From assembly GCA_963678675.1 (NCBI GenBank), contig OY783191.1, positions 40,092,602 through 40,156,601 of the forward strand: a stretch of DNA of 64,000 bases. The letters are read 5' to 3'. Positions 38,535 to 52,400 of the stretch are shown here, piece by piece. Made by a program: the position numbers and the translations under genes. The stretch's first letter is position 1. Each line of letters starts with the position of its first letter. Below the pieces are notes generated by a model. The model saw nothing but the letters and a program-made list of their open reading frames with translations, searched no databases and was not told the DNA's origin. Source of the stretch: Xiphydria camelus (Eukaryota; Arthropoda; Insecta; Hymenoptera; Xiphydriidae).

Positions 38535-40474
38535 ACATCGTGCAATGGGTTCTTCATAACTGTAATGTAATATGATATTATTTTGTTATTAAAATTCCTT
38601 TTGTGCAAAGCAAGGATACTTGGATTTTTGTATCGAGAGTAAGTTAGTAGAACAAATTAGGCGTCGATAGTTTAACGTCCTAAAATTCTGCCATTTTGTA
38701 AATGTCGGTCCCCATGATACGAAGTTAGAACCGAGGAATCTGTCAAACAATAAACTCAAATTGGAGTGGATACTTCATTTCACAGGCTAATTAATGCCGT
38801 TGGACAAACTGTTAATTAAAGAAAATAATACAGTGATTATAACGCTGCTACGGCTTGTGATTACTACACGGAACGGTGCCTCACCGTGAGATAAAGTAGC
38901 GGTCATGAACAGCTGCTATCAATACCTGACATTTAAAATAAGCGCAGCGGGCCATCGTTGGCCGCGTGCTTCGATAAATAGAGTTTCCGAACCACGATAA
39001 TATTTCTTACCTCGCATTGAGTCTTTATCGAATTAAAAGGGTTTTTTTTGTAGACGTTGTCAATTTGTTACAATTGGCAATTAAACAAGATCGGTATAAA
39101 GTGCTCCTTTATTGATCCTTTCTACTCCTCGCCACTTTTTCGGCACACGTAGTTCACGAGTCGTTGTTCATTCAACAGAAAAAGCCCGATCGAAAGAAAA
39201 AGGCATTACGTATCAAAATCATTGTAGACGGCAAGGCCGAAGTGTGACACGTACATGGATACAAAAATCGCGCGCGTAGATTCATCTCCAAAGATTTTTA
39301 AAAGTGGATTAGTCAGTTTCAGTTTTGGTATATGGTACGGGCAAGAGGTCACGAAACAGACATTGAATCCGCAAAGTTTGCCATATTGGGTAGCGTTTCA
39401 ATGGGGAACAGTTGACTTGACGTCCTTCGGGATATACACATCCTTCTTAGGCAATGAGTTTATCAAAGTCTACTTCTGTTGGTCTCGATGACTGTTCGAG
39501 ACCACCATTCCGTACGAAGCGGTTTACCATGAAAATTTTGCTGCGATTTCCTGTTACCATCAGGCTCCGTGCAATTGCAACGCGTTCGATGAATGAGGTC
39601 AAGATCGCGCATCCGTTAATTTACGATAGAAATGCAGTACTGACTAATAGCGCGTATGCTATATGGATGTCAATGTAACTTTGGCTATAGCCAAATAATT
39701 TAGAGTTCACCTTGGAATTTATTTGGCCCGTCTTTATTTCTGAAGAATGCCGCGAAACATACTTCCTCGTTATGTACGTGGAACCAAGCGGTTCTACCTG
39801 CATCCAATTCACTCCACCCGGTCGTATGTAAATGTAAATGAAACTCAGATTGCCGTGAACTGTATCGCAGTAATTTCTCTGCAGACCTACTGCAGCGGTA
39901 GCTAGGAAGGAAAGAGCATACTTTGCATGCTCTGGTTGTCTCACAAACTTCGTACGTTCGATGGATATACGATTTAACAACCAATTAGCTAATTGGCGTC
40001 GGCGGAAGAGCCACTTAGCACTTTTTGTTTTCTACTTTTTTTCTTTCAATTAACAGTACTCATTTATCAAGCTCGCTGCTAAATGCGGTAATTCCATGCG
40101 GCTATCCAGATGTGAAGAATAGATTGGAGTGGAAAACATCAGCGAACGTCGTTCGATCTTAATGATATGGAGGAAAGAATTTCATCGTTTCGCGCGGACC
40201 GTCGAGCCAAAGAAACGTGAAAAAGTACTTAACGAATCTATTTGATATCATTGTTTCGTTAGATTCTGGAATGGTCTTGAAACTTCGTTGGCATATCGTA
40301 CGATTTTGCGTAAGTTTACAATGAGAAGAATGGTGAAAGAATGCATGTGCAAGTATCGCACATGAATGATAGTATGTAATACAATTAAAAAGTAGAGCAT
40401 CTGGGCATGCGAATTCAAGCCCCCACGCGTACGCGTGCAGATCATACCTACAACCGTGAGAGAAGGGAAGTTCA
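38535..40474. other. KAT2A 3' UTR and actin upstream region
   Basis: Apart from the KAT2A poly(A) signals and one small frame listed separately, I see no gene. Overlapping frames on both strands at 39621-39984 lack recognisable features. The right part should hold regulatory sequence of the actin gene. I looked for a perfect CArG box and found none, only the near match CCATATTGGG around 39381. Confidence 0.55.
39255..39491 (+). CDS. Small reading frame of unknown status
   Basis: This is a 78-residue ATG frame beginning MDTKIARVDSSPKIFKSG. It has an aromatic, mildly hydrophobic middle (LVSFSFGIWYGQ, LPYWVAFQWGTVDLTSFG). It could be a small single-pass membrane protein. Just upstream, 39180-39246 reads as a lysine-rich frame behind an acceptor-like CAACAG. 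I recognise neither. Chance is a real alternative. Confidence 0.2.
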   Translation: MDTKIARVDSSPKIFKSGLVSFSFGIWYGQEVTKQTLNPQSLPYWVAFQWGTVDLTSFGIYTSFLGNEFIKVYFCWSR

Positions 40475-40480
40475 TATAAA
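40475..40480 (+). promoter_or_regulatory. TATA box of the actin gene
   Basis: TATAAA in the context TTCATATAAAGGCAC lies 222 bases before the actin start codon. That places transcription start near 40505 and leaves a leader of roughly 190 bases. A TATA box fits a strongly expressed muscle gene. Confidence 0.65.
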
Positions 40481-40687
40481 GGCACACAACCTTTCGAAGC
40501 GGTGCAATGCTGGTAGGATCGACGTACTGTAAACATCGCGTGCTACCATCTAGTCATTCACTTCCTCTACTTCTCGTATCGTAATAATAATTCCTCGCAA
40601 GTGGAACGATTTCGCATATTCTACTCCAATTTCACGGCTTCATCCGGTCGTAAAACGTCCCAATTTATCGAGGGGGATTCCTTCTAG

Positions 40688-42199
<1,512 letters not shown>

Positions 42200-43198
42200 A
42201 CATTTTTGTGATCCGCGGAGTATTGCAGATTTTCCACTTTTTCGCGACTACTCGAGGGTGACTGGAGTGAAACTGCGCTTTGAGTAAAACAGCCGAGAAA
42301 TATACATAGTTCTATAACGCGAGCGTACCGTATACAACAACGAATTGCCTAACATAAATCGTCAAGATATTTTAGCTGTCGTCTAATCGTCCGATATTTA
42401 TTATATTTATTAACTAACCAACGAAAGGGATGATGCAAAAATAAAACCGCTGTTTGAGACATCTACCTACATATGCAGGAATTGCGGGAGAAACCTTCAA
42501 ATATAAGAGTGTCTTCAAATCATAACGAGCGCGACACTTGTTATCTAATTTTTTTTATTTCTATGGTAATATATAATATATGCGGCATTATAGATGTATA
42601 TGTACATAGTATATTTCAGGCAGACCATAAAGTGAAAAGATCTTTCTCCCATTTTTTTGCACTGCAGATCACGAGCGACGATATTTTAACGTCACACGTG
42701 TCGTCTTTTGGGCAAAAATTCATTACGCGAAATCGATTCGACGTCCTTGACGCACTTACAAAATTATCCTCATACATAAAAGTTTTACATATTTACATAC
42801 GATCTTCCATACCACCATAATGCTTTCTTTGAGAGTCTCATACCGCATCCCGAGTATTACCAATTTTAGAAGACGTCGATGGACGGTTACAATTACAATA
42901 TCCTCGTTTGTATAAGGTAAGGTTTTAGAAAGCTCTCACTTTTATATTCATTCCAGGAAAGATCGAGTCACATTATTGCAATATAAAAGGATTACGTACT
43001 TTACTTTAAAAGAAAATCATTTTCAATATTTTGCGTTGTAGATACATACCTCCGAGTGCTTATATTTCTACGTCGACCTATAATGTGGCACTATGTACAT
43101 ATATGTCATTTCAGAGGTCTTGAGATGCCTTAACGAGTATAAAGAAGGAGGAGGAAGTTTTCCATATGCTCCCATTGATCTAGCCTTGTTTAATAACA

Positions 43199-43213
43199 GG
43201 GGGGGGGGGGGGG
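43199..43213. repeat. Homopolymer G15
   Basis: Fifteen consecutive guanines on the plus strand. Such runs are prone to length errors in sequencing and to slippage in the cell. Confidence 0.95.
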
Positions 43214-43868
43214 TTGTGAGGATACTCCCTTTTCTTTTGCGACTGAATATACACAAGCACAATATTACATCGTGTTGAAAGATGAATGAGATGTATCCAT
43301 GAACACGATTGATACTTAAATACTTATATACAGATAACTCAGAATGAGAGGAGAAGCAGATTCATGTTTCAAGAATCACTAGATTACCTGAATGGTGAGA
43401 ATAGAATGAAATTCAGTGATCCAATGTATCGTCTAATTTATGGAAAAGAAAGGGAGCCACGTGAAACTTCAGACTGCTTCTTGATTTACTCTATAATTTA
43501 ACACAACTTTTACATCTTCCTTCAGGTGCACAGAACACGTCTTACAAAGTTTTTACCTATACCTATATGTGTGTGTATATATCTATAGTCTATACATTTC
43601 TGGAGAGAAAAGGAAACATAATAAAAGTAATCCTAAAGTGATGATGGAGCAAAGTTCAATTTCCTAGCGAATCAATAAATTTGAAAAATCAACGTAAATG
43701 ATATGTCTTATCAGGTAATTAAGTAAGAAAATTTACCGACTGATGAAGAACAAAACAATTTCTGAACGAGGATAATAATTTATCAAACCACGTGGTATAT
43801 ATTTATAGCGTTACAAAATAAAACAATAAACACCAATTTATAACGAATTGTAAAATCAATTCTCTCTA

Positions 43869-43925
43869 ATATATATATATATGTGTGTGTATGTATGTGT
43901 ATATATATATATCTCTCTTTCTCTC

Positions 43926-43959
<34 letters not shown>
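43869..43959. repeat. AT/GT/CT compound microsatellite
   Basis: Alternating TA, TG and CT dinucleotide blocks. No coding content. Confidence 0.9.
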
Positions 43960-43962
<3 letters not shown>

Positions 43963-44233
43963 TATCAACAATGTGAATGTCCAGCTGACAAAAATGTAGA
44001 AAATAAAAGTAGCAAACTACAATGTTCTCTTATTCGCTTCCTTCTGTTGCAAAAAATTTTTGTTTTGTTTTAAAATTAATAAAAATCATCTTTGGTGCCC
44101 TATTTTACATAGCAGGAATAATGCACACGGGGTTAAAAAAATTTGAACCTCGAGGGAGACACATTCTACTACTAGCAATAAGTTTAAAAGAAATGATGCT
44201 GATAAAAAATAATGTCGTTTGTCATTAAAAAAT

Positions 44234-46502
44234 TTATCTCCTAGAAGATTTTCGCCTACCGGTTGATCGTTTGGGGCGGCGATTTTTCGACCTGGTGGTG
44301 TGTAACCAAGGTAGCGAAAATTCACTGGAATCGAAGAAAAGGACATGCGCTTATAATTTGTATCGCGAGAAAAACCTAGAGAGCGCGCCGAACCTTTCTC
44401 TACGGTCAGAAACTTACCTTGGGGTGAAACTCGGAATAGCGGCGCCGAATGCAGTGACCGGCAGCAGAGACTCCACCTGAAGACCTTGAATTTGATCGAT
44501 GTCCGGCCAAAGCGACGTGATGGATTCCTCTTCCGACGCGGATGGACACGGTCCGGTGTGGTTTGTGTTGTAACACGTAGCTTGATGATTTTGCCTTTCC
44601 TGTCTCTGCTTCAGTTTTTCGATGTGCCTCTGCTCCCTGTAGATGCAACAAAGCGGAATACGACGATCGATTTAGTTTGGAGTACGAATTCAACGGAAAA
44701 ATATCGGCGCTATAAATAATATTCCAATAGATTATTAACCTTATCCTTTGAACATCCCATCTCTTCCGCCTCCTTTCGTCATTCTCGAGCTTCAAGTGTC
44801 GCTTGTTGAATATTTCGTCGTCCAAATTTTCCGTTCCCTCCATGGTGTAACAACTCGTGTAAATCTTTACCCTCCAGTTTGGAATCTCGAGGGAGGTAGT
44901 GCTTTCAGGGGTTTCGCTTTCCTTTGAGCTCAAAGTATAGTTCGGATCTCCGACGGACGTGTAGTAATGCTCTTCGGTCACCAGGAAGGACTCCCTCTTT
45001 ATGACGGATTTTCCTTTCTTCTCGACTTTTCGATTACCGTCACGAGTCAAACTTTTATTGTTCATTATAGTTGATGATGTGTCGTTGCTGAGAGTGGACG
45101 AACAAGAAACCCCCCGCTTTCTCTTGCCGCCGCTCGAAGGAGTTGGATCGGATTTTCTCTTCTTCTTCCCGTCCCATTCGTATCTGGATTCGCCGAAAGA
45201 TTCCTGCTTCGAATCGTGTTTACCGTGGCTGTCGTTGGCGTCTTGCTTCACCGTCGTTATACCGCCGCTCGTGTTGAGGCGAATTTTGAAAGTCTCGTTA
45301 TATCGAGAATCGTTGCTTTCCGATTCGGTGCTCTTGCGATGTTCGCCAGTGGAAGCGACGTTTCCGGAGTTGACGCTCGACGGCGAGGAGGTTCCCATGC
45401 GATCCGTAACTCCCGGATTTTCGTTTACGTCGGATCGTAATTTTTGCAAGTTGACCCGCCTGTCCATGCGTTCGAGGCGCAATTTAAGCTAGAACGCAAA
45501 GACGATGCGAATCTTTGAATATCCGCCAAAGCTGTAGATTTTCAAATTTAAACGAGTTTTCGCGGTAAACGCGCGCATTCGAATTTTCCGCGCTACAAAA
45601 ACTCATCGTTAGATGGCACTCGCTGAATTTTCCCGATTTCGTAGCTCCGCGACGCTCTCCAGAGATGTCACCGACTCGCAACGCCCGCCGCGAATCCAAC
45701 AACCTGGTGTGCCTCCGTGTGGTAAAACAGACTAACCCGACCTTGACGAAGTTGATCATCGAATGACATTCGAGGGGAGCATGTGCGCGCCTGTTTTGCA
45801 AGCGTATTCAGAAAAAAAATGGCACCGCGCACTTCGAGAGGGGGGAGGGCGCGTCCCGGTACACTGAAGTATTCGAACGCAAGACGACGCGGTATCAGTG
45901 AAAGTTTCTCTTACCGTTTCATTTTCCTGCCGGAGCGCCGCCAGGAGTTTGTCCTTGGTAACGATTTGCTCGGATTGTTGTTGTATGAGATCTAGATGGA
46001 GGAGCAAGAGCTCCTTGAGGTGCTTGACCTCGGTGAGGTCGTTCTGACGTGCCTCATTACCGCGGAGCGGGCTGACGCCGAGAGCGGACGTCGCCGTCGC
46101 TGCCGCTGGAGCACCGCCGTCGGTCATACTCGCGTACATGTGATCGAAATCGCAGGGAAAAGTCAGGATCCCCGCTTTGCTGTCCTCGGCGACACCGTCG
46201 AAATCGTTTTGCGTCGTTCGCGCGCTGTTCGTCGCCGACGACGACGACGACGACGACGACAGGTGCTCGTTCATCGCCGCGACCATGTTGTAAGCCGCAC
46301 GAGCTGCGGCCGCGTTCACACCGCAACCCGGCGTCCCCGGCCCCGACACCGAGCGTAGTTCGCGATATTCGGTTACGGCGACTCCCGCTCCCGAACGCAA
46401 TTCCCGAAAGTTCACGGGCACCCCTGACACTTGACGAAAATCCACACCCGATCCGATGTTGTTCTCACCATTCACGAGTCGCGACGGCGAGGCGTTTGAC
46501 AT
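44234..46502 (-). CDS. msl-1: MSL1, scaffold of the MOF acetyltransferase complex
   Basis: MSL1 is the dimeric scaffold that joins MSL2, MSL3 and the H4K16 acetyltransferase MOF. In flies the complex doubles transcription of the male X. Four exons (46502-45915, 45488-44740, 44636-44418, 44324-44234) give 548 residues. The N-terminal 150 residues are low complexity, with a poly-Ser tract. The coiled coil that binds MSL2 is very clear across the first exon junction: HLKELLLLHLDLIQQQSEQ, then LRQENETLKLRLERMDRR. A long basic and Ser-rich linker follows. The PEHE domain starts near residue 397 (EIPNWR). It contains IFNKRHLKLENDERRRKRWD and QRIREQR, the MOF contact, and then LLPVTAFGAAIPSF, part of the MSL3 contact. 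The basic tail ends KSSRR. All exon phases agree. In a haplodiploid insect the role cannot be classical X-dosage compensation and is more likely general MOF targeting. Confidence 0.93.
46234..46262 (-). repeat. TCG repeat coding for poly-Ser in MSL1
   Basis: A run of TCG codons on the minus strand (ACGACG on the plus strand) encodes eight or more serines in the disordered N-terminal part of MSL1. Confidence 0.9.
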
Positions 46503-49443
46503 CTTCCCTCCGTTGCGCCGTCGTGGTTTTCGTGCTCATTTGTGGCCGCGCCGAGCGTACCACGCGTCGGCCTCACGCTCATCAAACGTTCCGCAACGAC
46601 CGCTATCGCGTTTCTTCACTTTTAATCACGCGCGAACAGTTGGAAAATCACTCAGCGCAACGTACAATTTCGCCACTGCACTAACGCGTAGGCTCGGAGG
46701 TGTTTACTGGCGGACGATGCGGACCGCGTACGTAGCGCGTTGTGTCACCTGAGTGACATCTACTGACGGCGCTGCGCAAGCTCTCAACGATTTCCCGCCA
46801 TGCGACCACGTGACTTCCGAGCGCGCGACAATTTGGCTGCATCGAGAGTTCCGATGCAGTTTCGCGTCGAACACAACCCGCACTCGAATGCGCGCTTATA
46901 AATTTCGCGTTTTACGGTACTCGAAGTGCGCGTTTCGCGGACAGATCGTCGTTAACATTTCCCGCGAGTGTTGTATTCTGTGTGTGACGAGTGCCGCATT
47001 TCTGGATACGCGTTCCTAACGAGGATATACGAGAAGAAATTAACGGACGGTAGCCGCCATACTTACCGTGTCGCTCCAACACTGCATCAACTTCCAATCT
47101 TCACACTTTACGGTGAGTCCAACAGATATTTTTATAAAAACGACACAGTAAATAAGCTCGCAAAAATGTATGTAACGTGGATATTATCTCGTGTCGAGAG
47201 ACCACTTTATCGAGGAGTCGAAATTTCACCCCGACATGCCAAAGAAAAACTTCGAAGTGTCTACCCCGAAATTATGCGAGAGTCACATTTTCTTTATTTG
47301 GATAACATATATTGGCATCGAAGATTATGCGAATGGTACGGCAGCTTACACAAGCCATTCTGGTATATACCTATATACCTAGACCCTCGATGAACTTGTA
47401 TAGCATATAAACGCTATATCACGTTGTCGTTTCAAACGATGTTGAATAATAGTGATTCAATTAGCAGGACTACATATGGATAACTGAATCAGAAACGCCA
47501 ACATATAGACGATCTAACGTAGTAGGTAGGTATACTGCACGGGATTTGATAAGCGAGGGATGTGTTTCGCACGTATGAATGATTACTCGACGCTATTAAA
47601 ATTATAGTCTCGTATATAAAAGAACGCACTAAAACTAAATGCTACAACTGCGTTGCGAAACTTATATGGTAATTGGTAAATTGACGATTTAAAACTTATA
47701 AAGTAACTTGGTATTGTGTGCATCAATTTTGCGATAACAAGTTCGACGAGACAAAGTCGTTTCGTAGAGTTCGATCCTCGAGAACACTGGTGTATATAGC
47801 CTATTCGACCTCTCGTTTATTTGAGTATTGCAAGTATCGCATGGGTTCAAAAGAACTCGCTCGAATGGGGTACAAGATAAAATATTTTCTCAAACGAAAA
47901 TGATTTTCGAGATAAATGTAGCTTTCGTTTCCTGAGACACAATCGGCAGATGTAGCACACGTACGTCCATAACACTGTTACGGTACAAAATAACTTGCCA
48001 AGTTGAAACACAAAAACGACATCGCCGTATACGCATCTTAAAATGAAACGTTACTTAACTACGTGTGTACATAAATATATAATTACTACCTACGACACTA
48101 ATATGTACTTTCATATTTACAATTATGACACAGAGACACCTCCGAGTTAACGATATGCGTACGTAATAAAATATCCCGCGTGTTGACGTATCTCGATAGA
48201 ATAATATTTTTCCATCAACTCAAAAAATCTCAAAATCACGCCTCTTTCGTGCGATCCGATCGACACTGAATTCAGTTGATTGATACACTACTCGCATCCA
48301 ACAAAAAACAATATATATATATATACCTTGCGCTAAATTGCTCATTTCAAATTGTATGCTATTAATTCATTACGTTTGCTCCTTGTCGATATTTTGAAAA
48401 TACGTGTGACTGTATTGAGATTATTCACTTTTTTGTATTTGATCTTGCCGTATATGTATGTGATTTTTGCCAAATTTGAGTATTTTGCTTAAAAAATATT
48501 TGATAGGAGGGACATTAAATTACGAGACCTTAATTATTTTGTCAGAATTCGCATCTCTGCCAAACATTGACAAAATCGCTTTCGACATGGAGTTGGAATA
48601 ACGATAGCATGAGTGAAAATGAATTAAAATCTAAGACTCGCGAAATGTACGATAAAACCAGATCATTGAGATTTCATCCGACGTAAAAACAAAAATCTTC
48701 TTCGTGTGACTAGAGTCAAAATCTTTCGAAATTGTATCTCAATTCGCCAAGTCGTCGGATCTAGAGATTCGCGTGTATATACGAGAATTCCAATATCCGA
48801 TTCAATGATAAAATTAGAGCTCGGAAAGAGTCGATCCGTGCGCCACGTTGCACGTCTCTTCTTCACTCTTTGTCTCGTGCAGCTTCCACGCGCGCGTATG
48901 GGTATAAATACGCTGCCGAACCGGAAATAAATAGGAACTAACATTCAGTTTCGCACGTCAGTCGTATTCCATTCCAGAATTTTGCGGTTTGACAAAGGTT
49001 TGCAGAAAACATTTGAAACTGCGAATATGGAAATATAGGCGCGATCGATCGAGAACTGCATAGAGACGAATGCAGATTTCTCATCGCCATGCATCCGTTT
49101 CTATACGTAGCTTTCGATGTATCCCGACGATTTCTCTATGCTATTTTGAACTAGGAATATCAATCGCGCGGACTGCTTGGTGACCCACGACCGAAGTTCT
49201 TTGCTTCCCTTTTGTTCGATTGGTATCATCTCCAGTGTACTCGATCGGCCCTTATCGCAAGCATACTCGAATATTTACTTTCAATAGATAGACATCCAAA
49301 CGCGCGTGGCTCGCTACGCTCTTTCCAGTTTCATTCGTCAAACGGCGTATAGTCAGAATGGACGTATTACACATACGCAACACGATTCTCTCATTCACTC
49401 CGACGAAATTTTCCCGCATTTAAAAATCGATTCTCTCTTAGTC
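46503..49443. other. Spacer between MSL1 and Glut1
   Basis: The left, CG-rich part should be the MSL1 promoter. The right part should be the 3' untranslated region of Glut1. A 141-codon plus-strand frame at 46968-47393 and several smaller ones show no domain, signal or compositional sign of coding. An AT run lies near 48310-48326. Confidence 0.6.
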
Positions 49444-52400
49444 TCATTGATACGATATTTGTCTGAACATGCTACTGATCTCCTCGACCGATTTGTTCTT
49501 CGTCTCCGGGACCTTCTTGAAAATAAAGAAGGTGAAGAATCCTTGTAGAACAGCGAATATGATGAAGACGTAAGCGCCGAGCGCCTCTTGTAGCGGTAGG
49601 AATCCAATACTGACGATGAAATTGGCGGTCCAGTTAACGGCAATTGCCACGGACGTTGCGGCGGGTCTCGCGGATTGATTGAACAATTCAGAGACCAAGA
49701 ACCACGGAATGCTTCCGGGTCCGGTAGCGAAGAGAACGACGAACATGATTACCAGCACGATGGAGAGATAAGCGGCGGTGCTGAAATTTTCCTGAAAGAG
49801 ACAGACGTAGAGTCGTTTGATCGAATTTGAGAGCTGGACAATCGCCAAGCGCGAACAGAGGCGTGAAGACTTACGGCGAATGCGAGACACACGGTCAGCA
49901 AGATCGTGTCTATGAACATTCCGAAGAATCCGATGAGAAGCAGCGTCTTCCTGCCGGCTTTCTCAACCAGCACCAACGAAATGAGCGTCATCAGGACGTT
50001 CATGGCACCTACTCCCATCGTAGCGGACTGAGCCGCATTCTGATCGAGTTGAGCCATCGTGAAGATCTTCGTAGAGAAGAACATAACGGCGTTGATACCG
50101 GATAACTGCTGAGCGAACATGATCATGATGGCGATGATGAGAGGGATTCGCAAGGCCGGATTCACGAAGAGCTCTTTCAACGTGACGCGCGGTACCAGCT
50201 TCATGGATTCGTACTCGGTGCGCATCTCTTCCATTTCATCGTGCACCTCGATGGTCCCGCGAAGCCAGGATAGAGCTGAGACGACGAAGAAAGAATATCA
50301 CCCGGTTAGAGAAGATTATTATCCCTGGCCGCGGCAGCGAGCCCATTTTTTTTATCGTTTCTCACCTCTCTGCGCCTCCATGTCCTTCCCCTTGCTGAGC
50401 AGCAGATACTTGGGGCTCTCGGGGCACACGGGCAGTGTGCAAATTTGGAATATCGCCGGTACGGCGGTGAGACAAAGCAAAAGAGGCCACTGCGTGGCGG
50501 TACCCAAGATTTGCTCGAGACCGAGGATTTGCGACACCAAGATGGAAATTGTGATGACCAGCTGGTAGACGGTACCGACGGCACCTCTCAGATGCACCGG
50601 TGATATCTCGGCTAGGTACATGGGAGCGAGCCCGGCGTTCAAGCCGGAGTTGATACCTATCAAGAATCTGCCTACGATTATCATCTCGTAGCTCCTAGCC
50701 GCCTTCGCGCATCCCTCGAAGATGACGGCCAAGACGACCAGAACGTTATTCAGGAGGAGACCGCCCTTTCTGCCGAATCTGTCGGCAATGGTACCGACCA
50801 AGGAGCCGCCGATCATGCCGCCGACGCAGAAGATGGACACCGCTACCGACCAGATCATCGTAACTTCGCCCTGAGGGGTCGGCATCCCCGTGCGATTTTC
50901 CTTCACGTCACTGATCCATTCCTCGATGAGCTGTAAGATTTAGGACCCGCCGTAAAAAGTGGGTCGATCTTCTCTTGAATATTAAGAGCAGCGATAAATA
51001 TCAATGGAGCGACACTCGATAACGCGTCACGCTCGGCGACAGCCTCTTCAAGATTTCAACCGCGCATCGACGATCCCTCGCGAGCCGATCCTTCGGACGA
51101 AAGTTCGATCTCACCTTTTGCGGCGCGTTGACCACACCGGTGTTGTACCCATGTTGAAACGACGATCCGAGCGCAGCGGCCGCGATAGCGAAGGCCAAAC
51201 GGCCGTTGAGACCCTGCAACGAACGATGAACCACGTGTCAGTGACGACTGCAAATAGTAAGAATAATTTCGGCAAGTGGATTCAGCACGTGGAGCTCTAC
51301 AGGTATATATACGAGCCGGTGGATGATTCTGGGCAACGATCCATCGGGTGATCGTTTCATGGGTTTGTGTGAGGGAGACCCCCTGAGCTCGCGTTATATA
51401 TATATATATATGTATATCTACATGAACTGATCATCCAATTGTCGTCACGATTGCATTTCGAGACCGGACGATGATGGTCTAGAATGGTATCATGGCAATT
51501 GGCCTGGTTGATGAGCTAATTGATCGCCCGATATGGGTTTGACATATAGACACTAATAACGCCGGTTCTAAAAAAAGCCAGGGTCAATTTCGTTAGCACA
51601 GTGCGGATGAGAGATTTCTCACGTGAAGAAGCGCGCGCGTGTTTGCGCGTTATACGCAAGAGCGTAGGACGTCTGATGATTCGGTTCATAGGGTCGTTCA
51701 ATGAAAATTCAAACGAATCGTCGGGAGATCGGTCGCGTTCGTTTTTAGATTTCGACGATTGGACATTTTCTTCATGAGACGTAATTTCAAAAGTAAGTGC
51801 GGACGAATGCGTAATACGATTGATTGCGAGACCACATTCGTTAGCACGAACAGAGGCCGGCCCTCGGGAACCGGACTGTATACCTACGTATGTAGATACC
51901 GCGGGGCTCGATCGAATACTGCCCTCCATGGGGGCGTCCTATGGCGCAAGTTCTTATTTTTTGGTCACGACTCACGTATCGATTTGCCGATAAATTGATA
52001 CGTCTTCAATTTCAACGTATGGGACGAACGGGGGGAGAATTTTTCGTTAGACGCTCGTAATCGGGGATGCTAATGAAAAATTAACATCCTACACCGCGCC
52101 TCTAAACAGGCTCGGAATGAGAAAATGTTTAATGCGAGATTCAGTCGCACTTATTCGTACACTGCGATCGGGTGAATAATTTCACATCCGCCGCGATTAT
52201 AATACTATTACAGGCATAACCGTGGATCTGTGCTTATAGTACCAGCGTCCCTGCGTTGTGTACACGGTCCAAGGGTCATTAAACGGCTGGGACTTATTCC
52301 ACAAACAGTCGTCGTGCGAAATCAAAACAGATGTATTGTTTACTTTTTATTCGACAGCGCCAACTTCGTAGGTATTTGCGATATGCGAAATAGATTCAGG

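Larger units (their letters stand above)
42200..44233. other. Actin 3' UTR and MSL1 downstream region
   Basis: No gene is seen. The stretch contains the actin poly(A) signal, a 15-base G run and an AT/GT dinucleotide tract. Minus-strand frames at 43068-43262 and 43783-43971 are repeat-driven artefacts. Confidence 0.6.

Noticed and set aside
44406..44640. Frame continuing with HRKTEAETGKAKSSSYVLQ on the minus strand
   Set aside because: Wrong frame for the MSL1 exon; the phase set by the preceding donor gives EQRHIEKLKQRQERQ, which matches the PEHE domain.
46968..47393. 141-codon plus-strand frame
   Set aside because: No domain, no splice partner, and codon use follows local base composition.
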